64,000 bases of DNA, taken from the NCBI RefSeq assembly GCF_027596085.1, contig NC_072450.1, positions 27,817,223 to 27,881,222 on the forward strand. Reading direction: 5' to 3'. Under the pieces are notes generated by a model, which saw only the letters and a list, made by a program, of their open reading frames with translations, did not search any database and had not been told where the DNA came from. The translations under genes and the position numbers were made by a program. Source of the DNA: Anoplopoma fimbria. Lineage: Eukaryota; Chordata; Actinopteri; Perciformes; Anoplopomatidae. Of this stretch, positions 13,001-28,100 are shown piece after piece (the stretch's first letter is position 1; each line of letters starts with the position of its first letter).

Positions 13001-16000
13001 TGCATGTGATTGGCTTGTTGACTACCAACCACGCCCTCTCCATGTAATGGCAGTCATGGCTGGATGGGGAAGTAACAGGCCCTAAAGATAACCTACTTTG
13101 CGAGACTACTGTGGGAACCAAGAATAACTATGGACAGGCACGTTCGAACATGAATTCCAGGTTCTCAAAAATGTGGTTATTTGCGCCGAGACAACTTATA
13201 GACCACTCACGAAAGCTCAGCTTTTCAGTGGATTTTCGATAGCCGATCGAGAACCGTAATCATTGAACTGACGTATTCAGGTTTTTATATTAACATAAAA
13301 TGTAAAGTCTCCTTAGAGACGAACAAAAATTGCCACAGCTGACTATATTTCAAGTCATCTCGGCGGGGTATTGGGTTAAGTTTTCAACCAGCAACAATCA
13401 CGTCTCAGTAGAACTTCATAGACTATGAAATTGCCTCTGCGAGAGGATGCCCAGGGAACCAAAAAGATTAGACAGTACCTGGTAAAACACTCACAAAGCT
13501 AATGGTGCATTTCTTCAACCGTACAGGGTTCTGCAGACGTGTTGATGGTGCATGTGATTGGCTTGTTGACTACAAACCACGCCCTCTCCATGTAATGGCA
13601 GTCATGGCTGGATGGGGAAGTAACAGGCCCTAAAGATAACCTACTTTGCGAGACTACTGTGGGAACCAAGAATAACTATGGACAGGCACGTTCGAACATG
13701 AATTCCAGGTTCTCAAAAATGTGGTTATTTGCGCCGAGACAACTTATAGACCACTCACGAAAGCTCAGCTTTTCAGTGGATTTTCGATAGCCGATCGAGA
13801 ACCGTAATCATTGAACTGATGTATTCAGGTTTTTATATTAACATAAAATGTAAAGTCTCCTTAGAGACGAACAAAAATTGCCACAGCTGACTATATTTCA
13901 AGTCATCTCGGCGGGGTATTGGGTTAAGTTTTCAACCAGCAACAATCACGTCTCAGTAGAACTTCATAGACTATGAAATTGCCTCTGCGAGAGGATGCCC
14001 AGGGAACCAAAAAGATTAGACAGTACCTGGTAAAACACTCACAAAGCTAATGGTGCATTTCTTCAACCGTACAGGGTTCTACAGACGTGTTGATGGTGCA
14101 TGTGATTGGCTTGTTGACTACCAACCACGCCCTCTCCATGTAATGGCAGTCATGGCTGGATGGGGAAGTAACAGGCCCTAAAGATAACCTACTTTGCGAG
14201 ACTACTGTGGGAACCAAGAATAACTATGGACAGGCACGTTCGAACATGAATTCCAGGTTCTCAAAAATGTGGTTATTTGCGCCGAGACAACTTATAGACC
14301 ACTCACGAAAGCTCAGCTTTTCAGTGGATTTTCGATAGCCGATCGAGAACCGTAATCATTGAACTGACGTATTCAGGTTTTTATATTAACATAAAATGTA
14401 AAGTCTCCTTAGAGACGAACAAAAATTGCCACAGCTGACTATATTTCAAGTCATCTCGGCGGGGTATTGGGTTAAGTTTTCAACCAGCAACAATCACGTC
14501 TCAGTAGAACTTCATAGACTATGAAATTGCCTCTGCGAGAGGATGCCCAGGGAACCAAAAAGATTAGACAGTACCTGGTAAAACACTCACAAAGCTAATG
14601 GTGCATTTCTTCAACCGTACAGGGTTCTGCAGACGTGTTGATGGTGCATGTGATTGGCTTGTTGACTACCAACCACGCCCTCTCCATGTAATGGCAGTCA
14701 TGGCTGGATGGGGAAGTAACAGGCCCTAAAGATAACCTACTTTGCGAGACTACTGTGGGAACCAAGAATAACTATGGACAGGCACGTTCGAACATGAATT
14801 CCAGGTTCTCAAAAATGTGGTTATTTGCGCCGAGACAACTTATAGACCACTCACGAAAGCTCAGCTTTTCAGTGGATTTTCGATAGCCGATCGAGAACCG
14901 TAATCATTGAACTGACGTATTCAGGTTTTTATATTAACATATAAAATGTAAAGTCTCCTTAGAGACGAACAAAAATTGCCACAGCTGACTATATTTCAAG
15001 TCATCTCGGCGGGGTATTGGGTTAAGTTTTCAACCAGCAACAATCACGTCTCAGTAGAACTTCATAGACTATGAAATTGCCTCTGCGAGAGGATGCCCAG
15101 GGAACCAAAAAGATTAGACAGTACCTGGTAAAACACTCACAAAGCTAATGGTGCATTTCTTCAACCGTACAGGGTTCTACAGACGTGTTGATGGTGCATG
15201 TGATTGGCTTGTTGACTACCAACCACGCCCTCTCCATGTAATGGCAGTCATGGCTGGATGGGGAAGTAACAGGCCCTAAAGATAACCTACTTTGCGAGAC
15301 TACTGTGGGAACCAAGAATAACTATGGACAGGCACGTTCGAACATGAATTCCAGGTTCTCAAAAATGTGGTTATTTGCGCCGAGACAACTTATAGACCAC
15401 TCACGAAAGCTCAGCTTTTCAGTGGATTTTCGATAGCCGATCGAGAACCGTAATCATTGAACTGACGTATTCAGGTTTTTATATTAACATAAAATGTAAA
15501 GTCTCCTTAGAGACGAACAAAAATTGCCACAGCTGACTATATTTCAAGTCATCTCGGCGGGGTATTGGGTTAAGTTTTCAACCAGCAACAATCACGTCTC
15601 AGTAGAACTTCATAGACTATGAAATTGCCTCTGCGAGAGGATGCCCAGGGAACCAAAAAGATTAGACAGTACCTGGTAAAACACTCACAAAGCTAATGGT
15701 GCATTTCTTCAACCGTACAGGGTTCTGCAGACGTGTTGATGGTGCATGTGATTGGCTTGTTGACTACCAACCACGCCCTCTCCATGTAATGGCAGTCATG
15801 GCTGGATGGGGAAGTAACAGGCCCTAAAGATAACCTACTTTGCGAGACTACTGTGGGAACCAAGAATAACTATGGACAGGCACGTTCGAACATGAATTCC
15901 AGGTTCTCAAAAATGTGGTTATTTGCGCCGAGACAACTTATAGCACTCACGAAAGCTCAGCTTTTCAGTGGATTTTCGATAGCCGATCGAGAACCGTAAT

Positions 16001-16439
16001 CATTGAACTGACGTATTCAGGTTTTTATATTAACATAAAATGTAAAGTCTCCTTAGAGACGAACAAAAATTGCCACAGCTGACTATATTTCAAGTCATCT
16101 CGGCGGGGTATTGGGTTAAGTTTTCAACCAGCAACAATCACGTCTCAGTAGAACTTCATAGACTATGAAATTGCCTCTGCGAGAGGATGCCCAGGGAACC
16201 AAAAAGATTAGACAGTACCTGGTAAAACACTCACAAAGCTAATGGTGCATTTCTTCAACCGTACAGGGTTCTGCAGACGTGTTGATGGTGCATGTGATTG
16301 GCTTGTTGACTACAAACCACGCCCTCTCCATGTAATGGCAGTCATGGCTGGATGGGGAAGTAACAGGCCCTAAAGATAACCTACTTTGCGAGACTACTGT
16401 GGGAACCAAGAATAACTATGGACAGGCACGTTCGAACAT

Positions 16440-19178
16440 GAATTCCAGGTTCTCAAAAATGTGGTTATTTGCGCCGAGACAACTTATAGACCACTCACGA
16501 AAGCTCAGCTTTTCAGTGGATTTTCGATAGCCGATCGAGAACCGTAATCATTGAACTGACGTATTCAGGTTTTTATATTAACATAAAATGTAAAGTCTCC
16601 TTAGAGACGAACAAAAATTGCCACAGCTGACTATATTTCAAGTCATCTCGGCGGGGTATTGGGTTAAGTTTTCAACCAGCAACAATCACGTCTCAGTAGA
16701 ACTTCATAGACTATGAAATTGCCTCTGCGAGAGGATGCCCAGGGAACCAAAAAGATTAGACAGTACCTGGTAAAACACTCACAAAGCTAATGGTGCATTT
16801 CTTCAACCGTACAGGGTTCTACAGACGTGTTGATGGTGCATGTGATTGGCTTGTTGACTACCAACCACGCCCTCTCCATGTAATGGCAGTCATGGCTGGA
16901 TGGGGAAGTAACAGGCCCTAAAGATAACCTACTTTGCGAGACTACTGTGGGAACCAAGAATAACTATGGACAGGCACGTTCGAACATGAATTCCAGGTTC
17001 TCAAAAATGTGGTTATTTGCGCCGAGACAACTTATAGACCACTCACGAAAGCTCAGCTTTTCAGTGGATTTTCGATAGCCGATCGAGAACCGTAATCATT
17101 GAACTGACGTATTCAGGTTTTTATATTAACATAAAATGTAAAGTCTCCTTAGAGACGAACAAAAATTGCCACAGCTGACTATATTTCAAGTCATCTCGGC
17201 GGGGTATTGGGTTAAGTTTTCAACCAGCAACAATCACGTCTCAGTAGAACTTCATAGACTATGAAATTGCCTCTGCGAGAGGATGCCCAGGGAACCAAAA
17301 AGATTAGACAGTACCTGGTAAAACACTCACAAAGCTAATGGTGCATTTCTTCAACCGTACAGGGTTCTACAGACGTGTTGATGGTGCATGTGATTGGCTT
17401 GTTGACTACCAACCACGCCCTCTCCATGTAATGGCAGTCATGGCTGGATGGGGAAGTAACAGGCCCTAAAGATAACCTACTTTGCGAGACTACTGTGGGA
17501 ACCAAGAATAACTATGGACAGGCACGTTCGAACATGAATTCCAGGTTCTCAAAAATGTGGTTATTTGCGCCGAGACAACTTATAGACCACTCACGAAAGC
17601 TCAGCTTTTCAGTGGATTTTCGATAGCCGATCGAGAACCGTAATCATTGAACTGACGTATTCAGGTTTTTATATTAACATAAAATGTAAAGTCTCCTTAG
17701 AGACGAACAAAAATTGCCACAGCTGACTATATTTCAAGTCATCTCGGCGGGGTATTGGGTTAAGTTTTCAACCAGCAACAATCACGTCTCAGTAGAACTT
17801 CATAGACTATGAAATTGCCTCTGCGAGAGGATGCCCAGGGAACCAAAAAGATTAGACAGTACCTGGTAAAACACTCACAAAGCTAATGGTGCATTTCTTC
17901 AACCGTACAGGGTTCTACAGACGTGTTGATGGTGCATGTGATTGGCTTGTTGACTACCAACCACGCCCTCTCCATGTAATGGCAGTCATGGCTGGATGGG
18001 GAAGTAACAGGCCCTAAAGATAACCTACTTTGCGAGACTACTGTGGGAACCAAGAATAACTATGGACAGGCACGTTCGAACATGAATTCCAGGTTCTCAA
18101 AAATGTGGTTATTTGCGCCGAGACAACTTATAGACCACTCACGAAAGCTCAGCTTTTCAGTGGATTTTCGATAGCCGATCGAGAACCGTAATCATTGAAC
18201 TGACGTATTCAGGTTTTTATATTAACATAAAATGTAAAGTCTCCTTAGAGACGAACAAAAATTGCCACAGCTGACTATATTTCAAGTCATCTCGGCGGGG
18301 TATTGGGTTAAGTTTTCAACCAGCAACAATCACGTCTCAGTAGAACTTCATAGACTATGAAATTGCCTCTGCGAGAGGATGCCCAGGGAACCAAAAAGAT
18401 TAGACAGTACCTGGTAAAACACTCACAAAGCTAATGGTGCATTTCTTCAACCGTACAGGGTTCTACAGACGTGTTGATGGTGCATGTGATTGGCTTGTTG
18501 ACTACCAACCACGCCCTCTCCATGTAATGGCAGTCATGGCTGGATGGGGAAGTAACAGGCCCTAAAGATAACCTACTTTGCGAGACTACTGTGGGAACCA
18601 AGAATAACTATGGACAGGCACGTTCGAACATGAATTCCAGGTTCTCAAAAATGTGGTTATTTGCGCCGAGACAACTTATAGACCACTCACGAAAGCTCAG
18701 CTTTTCAGTGGATTTTCGATAGCCGATCGAGAACCGTAATCATTGAACTGACGTATTCAGGTTTTTATATTAACATAAAATGTAAAGTCTCCTTAGAGAC
18801 GAACAAAAATTGCCACAGCTGACTATATTTCAAGTCATCTCGGCGGGGTATTGGGTTAAGTTTTCAACCAGCAACAATCACGTCTCAGTAGAACTTCATA
18901 GACTATGAAATTGCCTCTGCGAGAGGATGCCCAGGGAACCAAAAGATTAGACAGTACCTGGTAAAACACTCACAAAGCTAATGGTGCATTTCTTCAACCG
19001 TACAGGGTTCTACAGACGTGTTGATGGTGCATGTGATTGGCTTGTTGACTACCAACCACGCCCTCTCCATGTAATGGCAGTCATGGCTGGATGGGGAAGT
19101 AACAGGCCCTAAAGATAACCTACTTTGCGAGACTACTGTGGGAACCAAGAATAACTATGGACAGGCACGTTCGAACAT
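16440..19178 (+). repeat. Run of five consecutive A-like monomers
   Basis: Monomers starting at 16440, 16988, 17536, 18084 and 18632 all carry CTACAG and TACCAAC with GACG rather than GATG. They interrupt the A-B alternation and are nearly identical to one another apart from a 1-bp deletion in the last. The simplest reading is a local monomer-level amplification inside the dimeric array. Confidence 0.75.
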
Positions 19179-22100
19179 GAATTCCAGGTTCTCAAAAATG
19201 TGGTTATTTGCGCCGAGACAACTTATAGACCACTCACGAAAGCTCAGCTTTTCAGTGGATTTTCGATAGCCGATCGAGAACCGTAATCATTGAACTGACG
19301 TATTCAGGTTTTTATATTAACATAAAATGTAAAGTCTCCTTAGAGACGAACAAAAATTGCCACAGCTGACTATATTTCAAGTCATCTCGGCGGGGTATTG
19401 GGTTAAGTTTTCAACCAGCAACAATCACGTCTCAGTAGAACTTCATAGACTATGAAATTGCCTCTGCGAGAGGATGCCCAGGGAACCAAAAAGATTAGAC
19501 AGTACCTGGTAAAACACTCACAAAGCTAATGGTGCATTTCTTCAACCGTACAGGGTTCTGCAGACGTGTTGATGGTGCATGTGATTGGCTTGTTGACTAC
19601 AAACCACGCCCTCTCCATGTAATGGCAGTCATGGCTGGATGGGGAAGTAACAGGCCCTAAAGATAACCTACTTTGCGAGACTACTGTGGGAACCAAGAAT
19701 AACTATGGACAGGCACGTTCGAACATGAATTCCAGGTTCTCAAAAATGTGGTTATTTGCGCCGAGACAACTTATAGACCACTCACGAAAGCTCAGCTTTT
19801 CAGTGGATTTTCGATATCCGATCGAGAACCGTAATCATTGAACTGATGTATTCAGGTTTTTATATTAACATAAAATGTAAAGTCTCCTTAGAGACGAACA
19901 AAAATTGCCACAGCTGACTATATTTCAAGTCATCTCGGCGGGGTATTGGGTTAAGTTTTCAACCAGCAACAATCACGTCTCAGTAGAACTTCATAGACTA
20001 TGAAATTGCCTCTGCGAGAGGATGCCCAGGGAACCAAAAAGATTAGACAGTACCTGGTAAAACACTCACAAAGCTAATGGTGCATTTCTTCAACCGTACA
20101 GGGTTCTACAGACGTGTTGATGGTGCATGTGATTGGCTTGTTGACTACCAACCACGCCCTCTCCATGTAATGGCAGTCATGGCTGGATGGGGAAGTAACA
20201 GGCCCTAAAGATAACCTACTTTGCGAGACTACTGTGGGAACCAAGAATAACTATGGACAGGCACGTTCGAACATGAATTCCAGGTTCTCAAAAATGTGGT
20301 TATTTGCGCCGAGACAACTTATAGACCACTCACGAAAGCTCAGCTTTTCAGTGGATTTTCGATAGCCGATCGAGAACCGTAATCATTGAACTGACGTATT
20401 CAGGTTTTTATATTAACATAAAATGTAAAGTCTCCTTAGAGACGAACAAAAATTGCCACAGCTGACTATATTTCAAGTCATCTCGGCGGGGTATTGGGTT
20501 AAGTTTTCAACCAGCAACAATCACGTCTCAGTAGAACTTCATAGACTATGAAATTGCCTCTGCGAGAGGATGCCCAGGGAACCAAAAAGATTAGACAGTA
20601 CCTGGTAAAACACTCACAAAGCTAATGGTGCATTTCTTCAACCGTACAGGGTTCTGCAGACGTGTTGATGGTGCATGTGATTGGCTTGTTGACTACCAAC
20701 CACGCCCTCTCCATGTAATGGCAGTCATGGCTGGATGGGGAAGTAACAGGCCCTAAAGATAACCTACTTTGCGAGACTACTGTGGGAACCAAGAATAACT
20801 ATGGACAGGCACGTTCGAACATGAATTCCAGGTTCTCAAAAATGTGGTTATTTGCGCCGAGACAACTTATAGACCACTCACGAAAGCTCAGCTTTTCAGT
20901 GGATTTTCGATAGCCGATCGAGAACCGTAATCATTGAACTGATATTCAGGTTTTTATATTAACATAAAATGTAAAGTCTCCTTAGAGACGAACAAAAATT
21001 GCCACAGCTGACTATATTTCAAGTCATCTCGGCGGGGTATTGGGTTAAGTTTTCAACCAGCAACAATCACGTCTCAGTAGAACTTCATAGACTATGAAAT
21101 TGCCTCTGCGAGAGGATGCCCAGGGAACCAAAAAGATTAGACAGTACCTGGTAAAACACTCACAAAGCTAATGGTGCATTTCTTCAACCGTACAGGGTTC
21201 TGCAGACGTGTTGATGGTGCATGTGATTGGCTTGTTGACTACAAACCACGCCCTCTCCATGTAATGGCAGTCATGGCTGGATGGGGAAGTAACAGGCCCT
21301 AAAGATAACCTACTTTGCGAGACTACTGTGGGAACCAAGAATAACTATGGACAGGCACGTTCGAACATGAATTCCAGGTTCTCAAAAATGTGGTTATTTG
21401 CGCCGAGACAACTTATAGACCACTCACGAAAGCTCAGCTTTTCAGTGGATTTTCGATAGCCGATCGAGAACCGTAATCATTGAACTGATGTATTCAGGTT
21501 TTTATATTAACATAAAATGTAAAGTCTCCTTAGAGACGAACAAAAATTGCCACAGCTGACTATATTTCAAGTCATCTCGGCGGGGTATTGGGTTAAGTTT
21601 TCAACCAGCAACAATCACGTCTCAGTAGAACTTCATAGACTATGAAATTGCCTCTGCGAGAGGATGCCCAGGGAACCAAAAAGATTAGACAGTACCTGGT
21701 AAAACACTCACAAAGCTAATGGTGCATTTCTTCAACCGTACAGGGTTCTACAGACGTGTTGATGGTGCATGTGATTGGCTTGTTGACTACCAACCACGCC
21801 CTCTCCATGTAATGGCAGTCATGGCTGGATGGGGAAGTAACAGGCCCTAAAGATAACCTACTTTGCGAGACTACTGTGGGAACCAAGAATAACTATGGAC
21901 AGGCACGTTCGAACATGAATTCCAGGTTCTCAAAAATGTGGTTATTTGCGCCGAGACAACTTATAGACCACTCACGAAAGCTCAGCTTTTCAGTGGATTT
22001 TCGATAGCCGATCGAGAACCGTAATCATTGAACTGACGTATTCAGGTTTTTATATTAACATAAAATGTAAAGTCTCCTTAGAGACGAACAAAAATTGCCA

Positions 22101-25100
22101 CAGCTGACTATATTTCAAGTCATCTCGGCGGGGTATTGGGTTAAGTTTTCAACCAGCAACAATCACGTCTCAGTAGAACTTCATAGACTATGAAATTGCC
22201 TCTGCGAGAGGATGCCCAGGGAACCAAAAAGATTAGACAGTACCTGGTAAAACACTCACAAAGCTAATGGTGCATTTCTTCAACCGTACAGGGTTCTGCA
22301 GACGTGTTGATGGTGCATGTGATTGGCTTGTTGACTACAAACCACGCCCTCTCCATGTAATGGCAGTCATGGCTGGATGGGGAAGTAACAGGCCCTAAAG
22401 ATAACCTACTTTGCGAGACTACTGTGGGAACCAAGAATAACTATGGACAGGCACGTTCGAACATGAATTCCAGGTTCTCAAAAATGTGGTTATTTGCGCC
22501 GAGACAACTTATAGACCACTCACGAAAGCTCAGCTTTTCAGTGGATTTTCGATAGCCGATCGAGAACCGTAATCATTGAACTGACGTATTCAGGTTTTTA
22601 TATTAACATAAAATGTAAAGTCTCCTTAGAGACGAACAAAAATTGCCACAGCTGACTATATTTCAAGTCATCTCGGCGGGGTATTGGGTTAAGTTTTCAA
22701 CCAGCAACAATCACGTCTCAGTAGAACTTCATAGACTATGAAATTGCCTCTGCGAGAGGATGCCCAGGGAACCAAAAAGATTAGACAGTACCTGGTAAAA
22801 CACTCACAAAGCTAATGGTGCATTTCTTCAACCGTACAGGGTTCTACAGACGTGTTGATGGTGCATGTGATTGGCTTGTTGACTACCAACCACGCCCTCT
22901 CCATGTAATGGCAGTCATGGCTGGATGGGGAAGTAACAGGCCCTAAAGATAACCTACTTTGCGAGACTACTGTGGGAACCAAGAATAACTATGGACAGGC
23001 ACGTTCGAACATGAATTCCAGGTTCTCAAAAATGTGGTTATTTGCGCCGAGACAACTTATAGACCACTCACGAAAGCTCAGCTTTTCAGTGGATTTTCGA
23101 TAGCCGATCGAGAACCGTAATCATTGAACTGACGTATTCAGGTTTTTATATTAACATAAAATGTAAAGTCTCCTTAGAGACGAACAAAAATTGCCACAGC
23201 TGACTATATTTCAAGTCATCTCGGCGGGGTATTGGGTTAAGTTTTCAACCAGCAACAATCACGTCTCAGTAGAACTTCATAGACTATGAAATTGCCTCTG
23301 CGAGAGGATGCCCAGGGAACCAAAAAGATTAGACAGTACCTGGTAAAACACTCACAAAGCTAATGGTGCATTTCTTCAACCGTACAGGGTTCTACAGACG
23401 TGTTGATGGTGCATGTGATTGGCTTGTTGACTACCAACCACGCCCTCTCCATGTAATGGCAGTCATGGCTGGATGGGGAAGTAACAGGCCCTAAAGATAA
23501 CCTACTTTGCGAGACTACTGTGGGAACCAAGAATAACTATGGACAGGCACGTTCGAACATGAATTCCAGGTTCTCAAAAATGTGGTTATTTGCGCCGAGA
23601 CAACTTATAGACCACTCACGAAAGCTCAGCTTTTCAGTGGATTTTCGATAGCCGATCGAGAACCGTAATCATTGAACTGACGTATTCAGGTTTTTATATT
23701 AACATAAAATGTAAAGTCTCCTTAGAGACGAACAAAAATTGCCACAGCTGACTATATTTCAAGTCATCTCGGCGGGGTATTGGGTTAAGTTTTCAACCAG
23801 CAACAATCACGTCTCAGTAGAACTTCATAGACTATGAAATTGCCTCTGCGAGAGGATGCCCAGGGAACCAAAAAGATTAGACAGTACCTGGTAAAACACT
23901 CACAAAGCTAATGGTGCATTTCTTCAACCGTACAGGGTTCTGCAGACGTGTTGATGGTGCATGTGATTGGCTTGTTGACTACCAACCACGCCCTCTCCAT
24001 GTAATGGCAGTCATGGCTGGATGGGGAAGTAACAGGCCCTAAAGATAACCTACTTTGCGAGACTACTGTGGGAACCAAGAATAACTATGGACAGGCACGT
24101 TCGAACATGAATTCCAGGTTCTCAAAAATGTGGTTATTTGCGCCGAGACAACTTATAGACCACTCACGAAAGCTCAGCTTTTCAGTGGATTTTCGATAGC
24201 CGATCGAGAACCGTAATCATTGAACTGACGTATTCAGGTTTTTATATTAACATAAAATGTAAAGTCTCCTTAGAGACGAACAAAAATTGCCACAGCTGAC
24301 TATATTTCAAGTCATCTCGGCGGGGTATTGGGTTAAGTTTTCAACCAGCAACAATCACGTCTCAGTAGAACTTCATAGACTATGAAATTGCCTCTGCGAG
24401 AGGATGCCCAGGGAACCAAAAAGATTAGACAGTACCTGAAAACACTCACAAAGCTAATGGTGCATTTCTTCAACCGTACAGGGTTCTGCAGACGTGTTGA
24501 TGGTGCATGTGATTGGCTTGTTGACTACAAACCACGCCCTCTCCATGTAATGGCAGTCATGGCTGGATGGGGAAGTAACAGGCCCTAAAGATAACCTACT
24601 TTGCGAGACTACTGTGGGAACCAAGAATAACTATGGACAGGCACGTTCGAACATGAATTCCAGGTTCTCAAAAATGTGGTTATTTGCGCCGAGACAACTT
24701 ATAGACCACTCACGAAAGCTCAGCTTTTCAGTGGATTTTCGATAGCCGATCGAGAACCGTAATCATTGAACTGATGTATTCAGGTTTTTATATTAACATA
24801 AAATGTAAAGTCTCCTTAGAGACGAACAAAAATTGCCACAGCTGACTATATTTCAAGTCATCTCGGCGGGGTATTGGGTTAAGTTTTCAACCAGCAACAA
24901 TCACGTCTCAGTAGAACTTCATAGACTATGAAATTGCTCTGCGAGAGGATGCCCAGGGAACCAAAAAGATTAGACAGTACCTGGTAAAACACTCACAAAG
25001 CTAATGGTGCATTTCTTCAACCGTACAGGGTTCTACAGACGTGTTGATGGTGCATGTGATTGGCTTGTTGACTACCAACCACGCCCTCTCCATGTAATGG

Positions 25101-28100
25101 CAGTCATGGCTGGATGGGGAAGTAACAGGCCCTAAAGATAACCTACTTTGCGAGACTACTGTGGGAACCAAGAATAACTATGGACAGGCACGTTCGAACA
25201 TGAATTCCAGGTTCTCAAAAATGTGGTTATTTGCGCCGAGACAACTTATAGACCACTCACGAAAGCTCAGCTTTTCAGTGGATTTTCGATAGCCGATCGA
25301 GAACCGTAATCATTGAACTGACGTATTCAGGTTTTTATATTAACATAAAATGTAAAGTCTCCTTAGAGACGAACAAAAATTGCCACAGCTGACTATATTT
25401 CAAGTCATCTCGGCGGGGTATTGGGTTAAGTTTTCAACCAGCAACAATCACGTCTCAGTAGAACTTCATAGACTATGAAATTGCCTCTGCGAGAGGATGC
25501 CCAGGGAACCAAAAAGATTAGACAGTACCTGGTAAAACACTCACAAAGCTAATGGTGCATTTCTTCAACCGTACAGGGTTCTGCAGACGTGTTGATGGTG
25601 CATGTGATTGGCTTGTTGACTACAAACCACGCCCTCTCCATGTAATGGCAGTCATGGCTGGATGGGGAAGTAACAGGCCCTAAAAATAACCTACTTTGCG
25701 AGACCACTGTGGGAACAAAGAATAACTATGGACAGGCACGTTCGAACATGAATTCCAGGTTCTCAAAAATGTGGTTATTTGCGCCGAGACAACTTATAGA
25801 CCACTCACGAAAGCTCAGCTTTTCAGTGGATTTTAGATATCTGATCGAGAACCGTAATCATTGAACTGATGTATTCAGGTTTTTATATTAACATAAAATG
25901 TAAAGTCTCCTTAGAGACGAACAAAAATTGCCACAGCTGACTATATTTCAAGTCATCTCGGCGGGGTATTGGGTTAAGTTTTCAACCAGCAACAATCACG
26001 TCTCAGTAGAACTTCATAGACTATGAAATTGCCTCTGCGAGAGGATGCCCAGGGAACCAAAAAGATTAGACAGTACCTGGTAAAACACTCACAAAGCTAA
26101 TGGTGCATTTCTTCAACCGTACAGGGTTCTACAGACGTGTTGATGGTGCATGTGATTGGCTTGTTGACTACCAACCACGCCCTCTCCATGTAATGGCAGT
26201 CATGGCTGGATGGGGAAGTAACAGGCCCTAAAGATAACCTACTTTGCGAGACTACTGTGGGAACCAAGAATAACTATGGACAGGCACGTTCGAACATGAA
26301 TTCCAGGTTCTCAAAAATGTGGTTATTTGCGCCGAGACAACTTATAGACCACTCACGAAAGCTCAGCTTTTCAGTGGATTTTCGATAGCCGATCGAGAAC
26401 CGTAATCATTGAACTGACGTATTCAGGTTTTTATATTAACATAAAATGTAAAGTCTCCTTAGAGACGAACAAAAATTGCCACAGCTGACTATATTTCAAG
26501 TCATCTCGGCGGGGTATTGGGTTAAGTTTTCAACCAGCAACAATCACGTCTCAGTAGAACTTCATAGACTATGAAATTGCCTCTGCGAGAGGATGCCCAG
26601 GGAACCAAAAAGATTAGACAGTACCTGGTAAAACACTCACAAAGCTAATGGTGCATTTCTTCAACCGTACAGGGTTCTGCAGACGTGTTGATGGTGCATG
26701 TGATTGGCTTGTTGACTACAAACCACGCCCTCTCCATGTAATGGCAGTCATGGCTGGATGGGGAAGTAACAGGCCCTAAAGATAACCTACTTTGCGAGAC
26801 TACTGTGGGAACCAAGAATAACTATGGACAGGCACGTTCGAACATGAATTCCAGGTTCTCAAAAATGTGGTTATTTGCGCCGAGACAACTTATAGACCAC
26901 TCACGAAAGCTCAGCTTTTCAGTGGATTTTCGATAGCCGATCGAGAACCGTAATCATTGAACTGACGTATTCAGGTTTTTATATTAACATAAAATGTAAA
27001 GTCTCCTTAGAGACGAACAAAAATTGCCACAGCTGACTATATTTCAAGTCATCTCGGCGGGGTATTGGGTTAAGTTTTCAACCAGCAACAATCACGTCTC
27101 AGTAGAACTTCATAGACTATGAAATTGCCTCTGCGAGAGGATGCCCAGGGAACCAAAAAGATTAGACAGTACCTGGTAAAACACTCACAAAGCTAATGGT
27201 GCATTTCTTCAACCGTACAGGGTTCTGCAGACGTGTTGATGGTGCATGTGATTGGCTTGTTGACTACAAACCACGCCCTCTCCATGTAATGGCAGTCATG
27301 GCTGGATGGGGAAGTAACAGGCCCTAAAGATAACCTACTTTGCGAGACTACTGTGGGAACCAAGAATAACTATGGACAGGCACGTTCGAACATGAATTCC
27401 AGGTTCTCAAAAATGTGGTTATTTGCGCCGAGACAACTTATAGACCACTCACGAAAGCTCAGCTTTTCAGTGGATTTTCGATAGCCGATCGAGAACCGTA
27501 ATCATTGAACTGACGTATTCAGGTTTTTATATTAACATAAAATGTAAAGTCTCCTTAGAGACGAACAAAAATTGCCACAGCTGACTATATTTCAAGTCAT
27601 CTCGGCGGGGTATTGGGTTAAGTTTTCAACCAGCAACAATCACGTCTCAGTAGAACTTCATAGACTATGAAATTGCCTCTGCGAGAGGATGCCCAGGGAA
27701 CCAAAAAGATTAGACAGTACCTGGTAAAACACTCACAAAGCTAATGGTGCATTTCTTCAACCGTACAGGGTTCTACAGACGTGTTGATGGTGCATGTGAT
27801 TGGCTTGTTGACTACCAACCACGCCCTCTCCATGTAATGGCAGTCATGGCTGGATGGGGAAGTAACAGGCCCTAAAGATAACCTACTTTGCGAGACTACT
27901 GTGGGAACCAAGAATAACTATGGACAGGCACGTTCGAACATGAATTCCAGGTTCTCAAAAATGTGGTTATTTGCGCCGAGACAACTTATAGACCACTCAC
28001 GAAAGCTCAGCTTTTCAGTGGATTTTCGATAGCCGATCGAGAACCGTAATCATTGAACTGACGTATTCAGGTTTTTATATTAACATAAAATGTAAAGTCT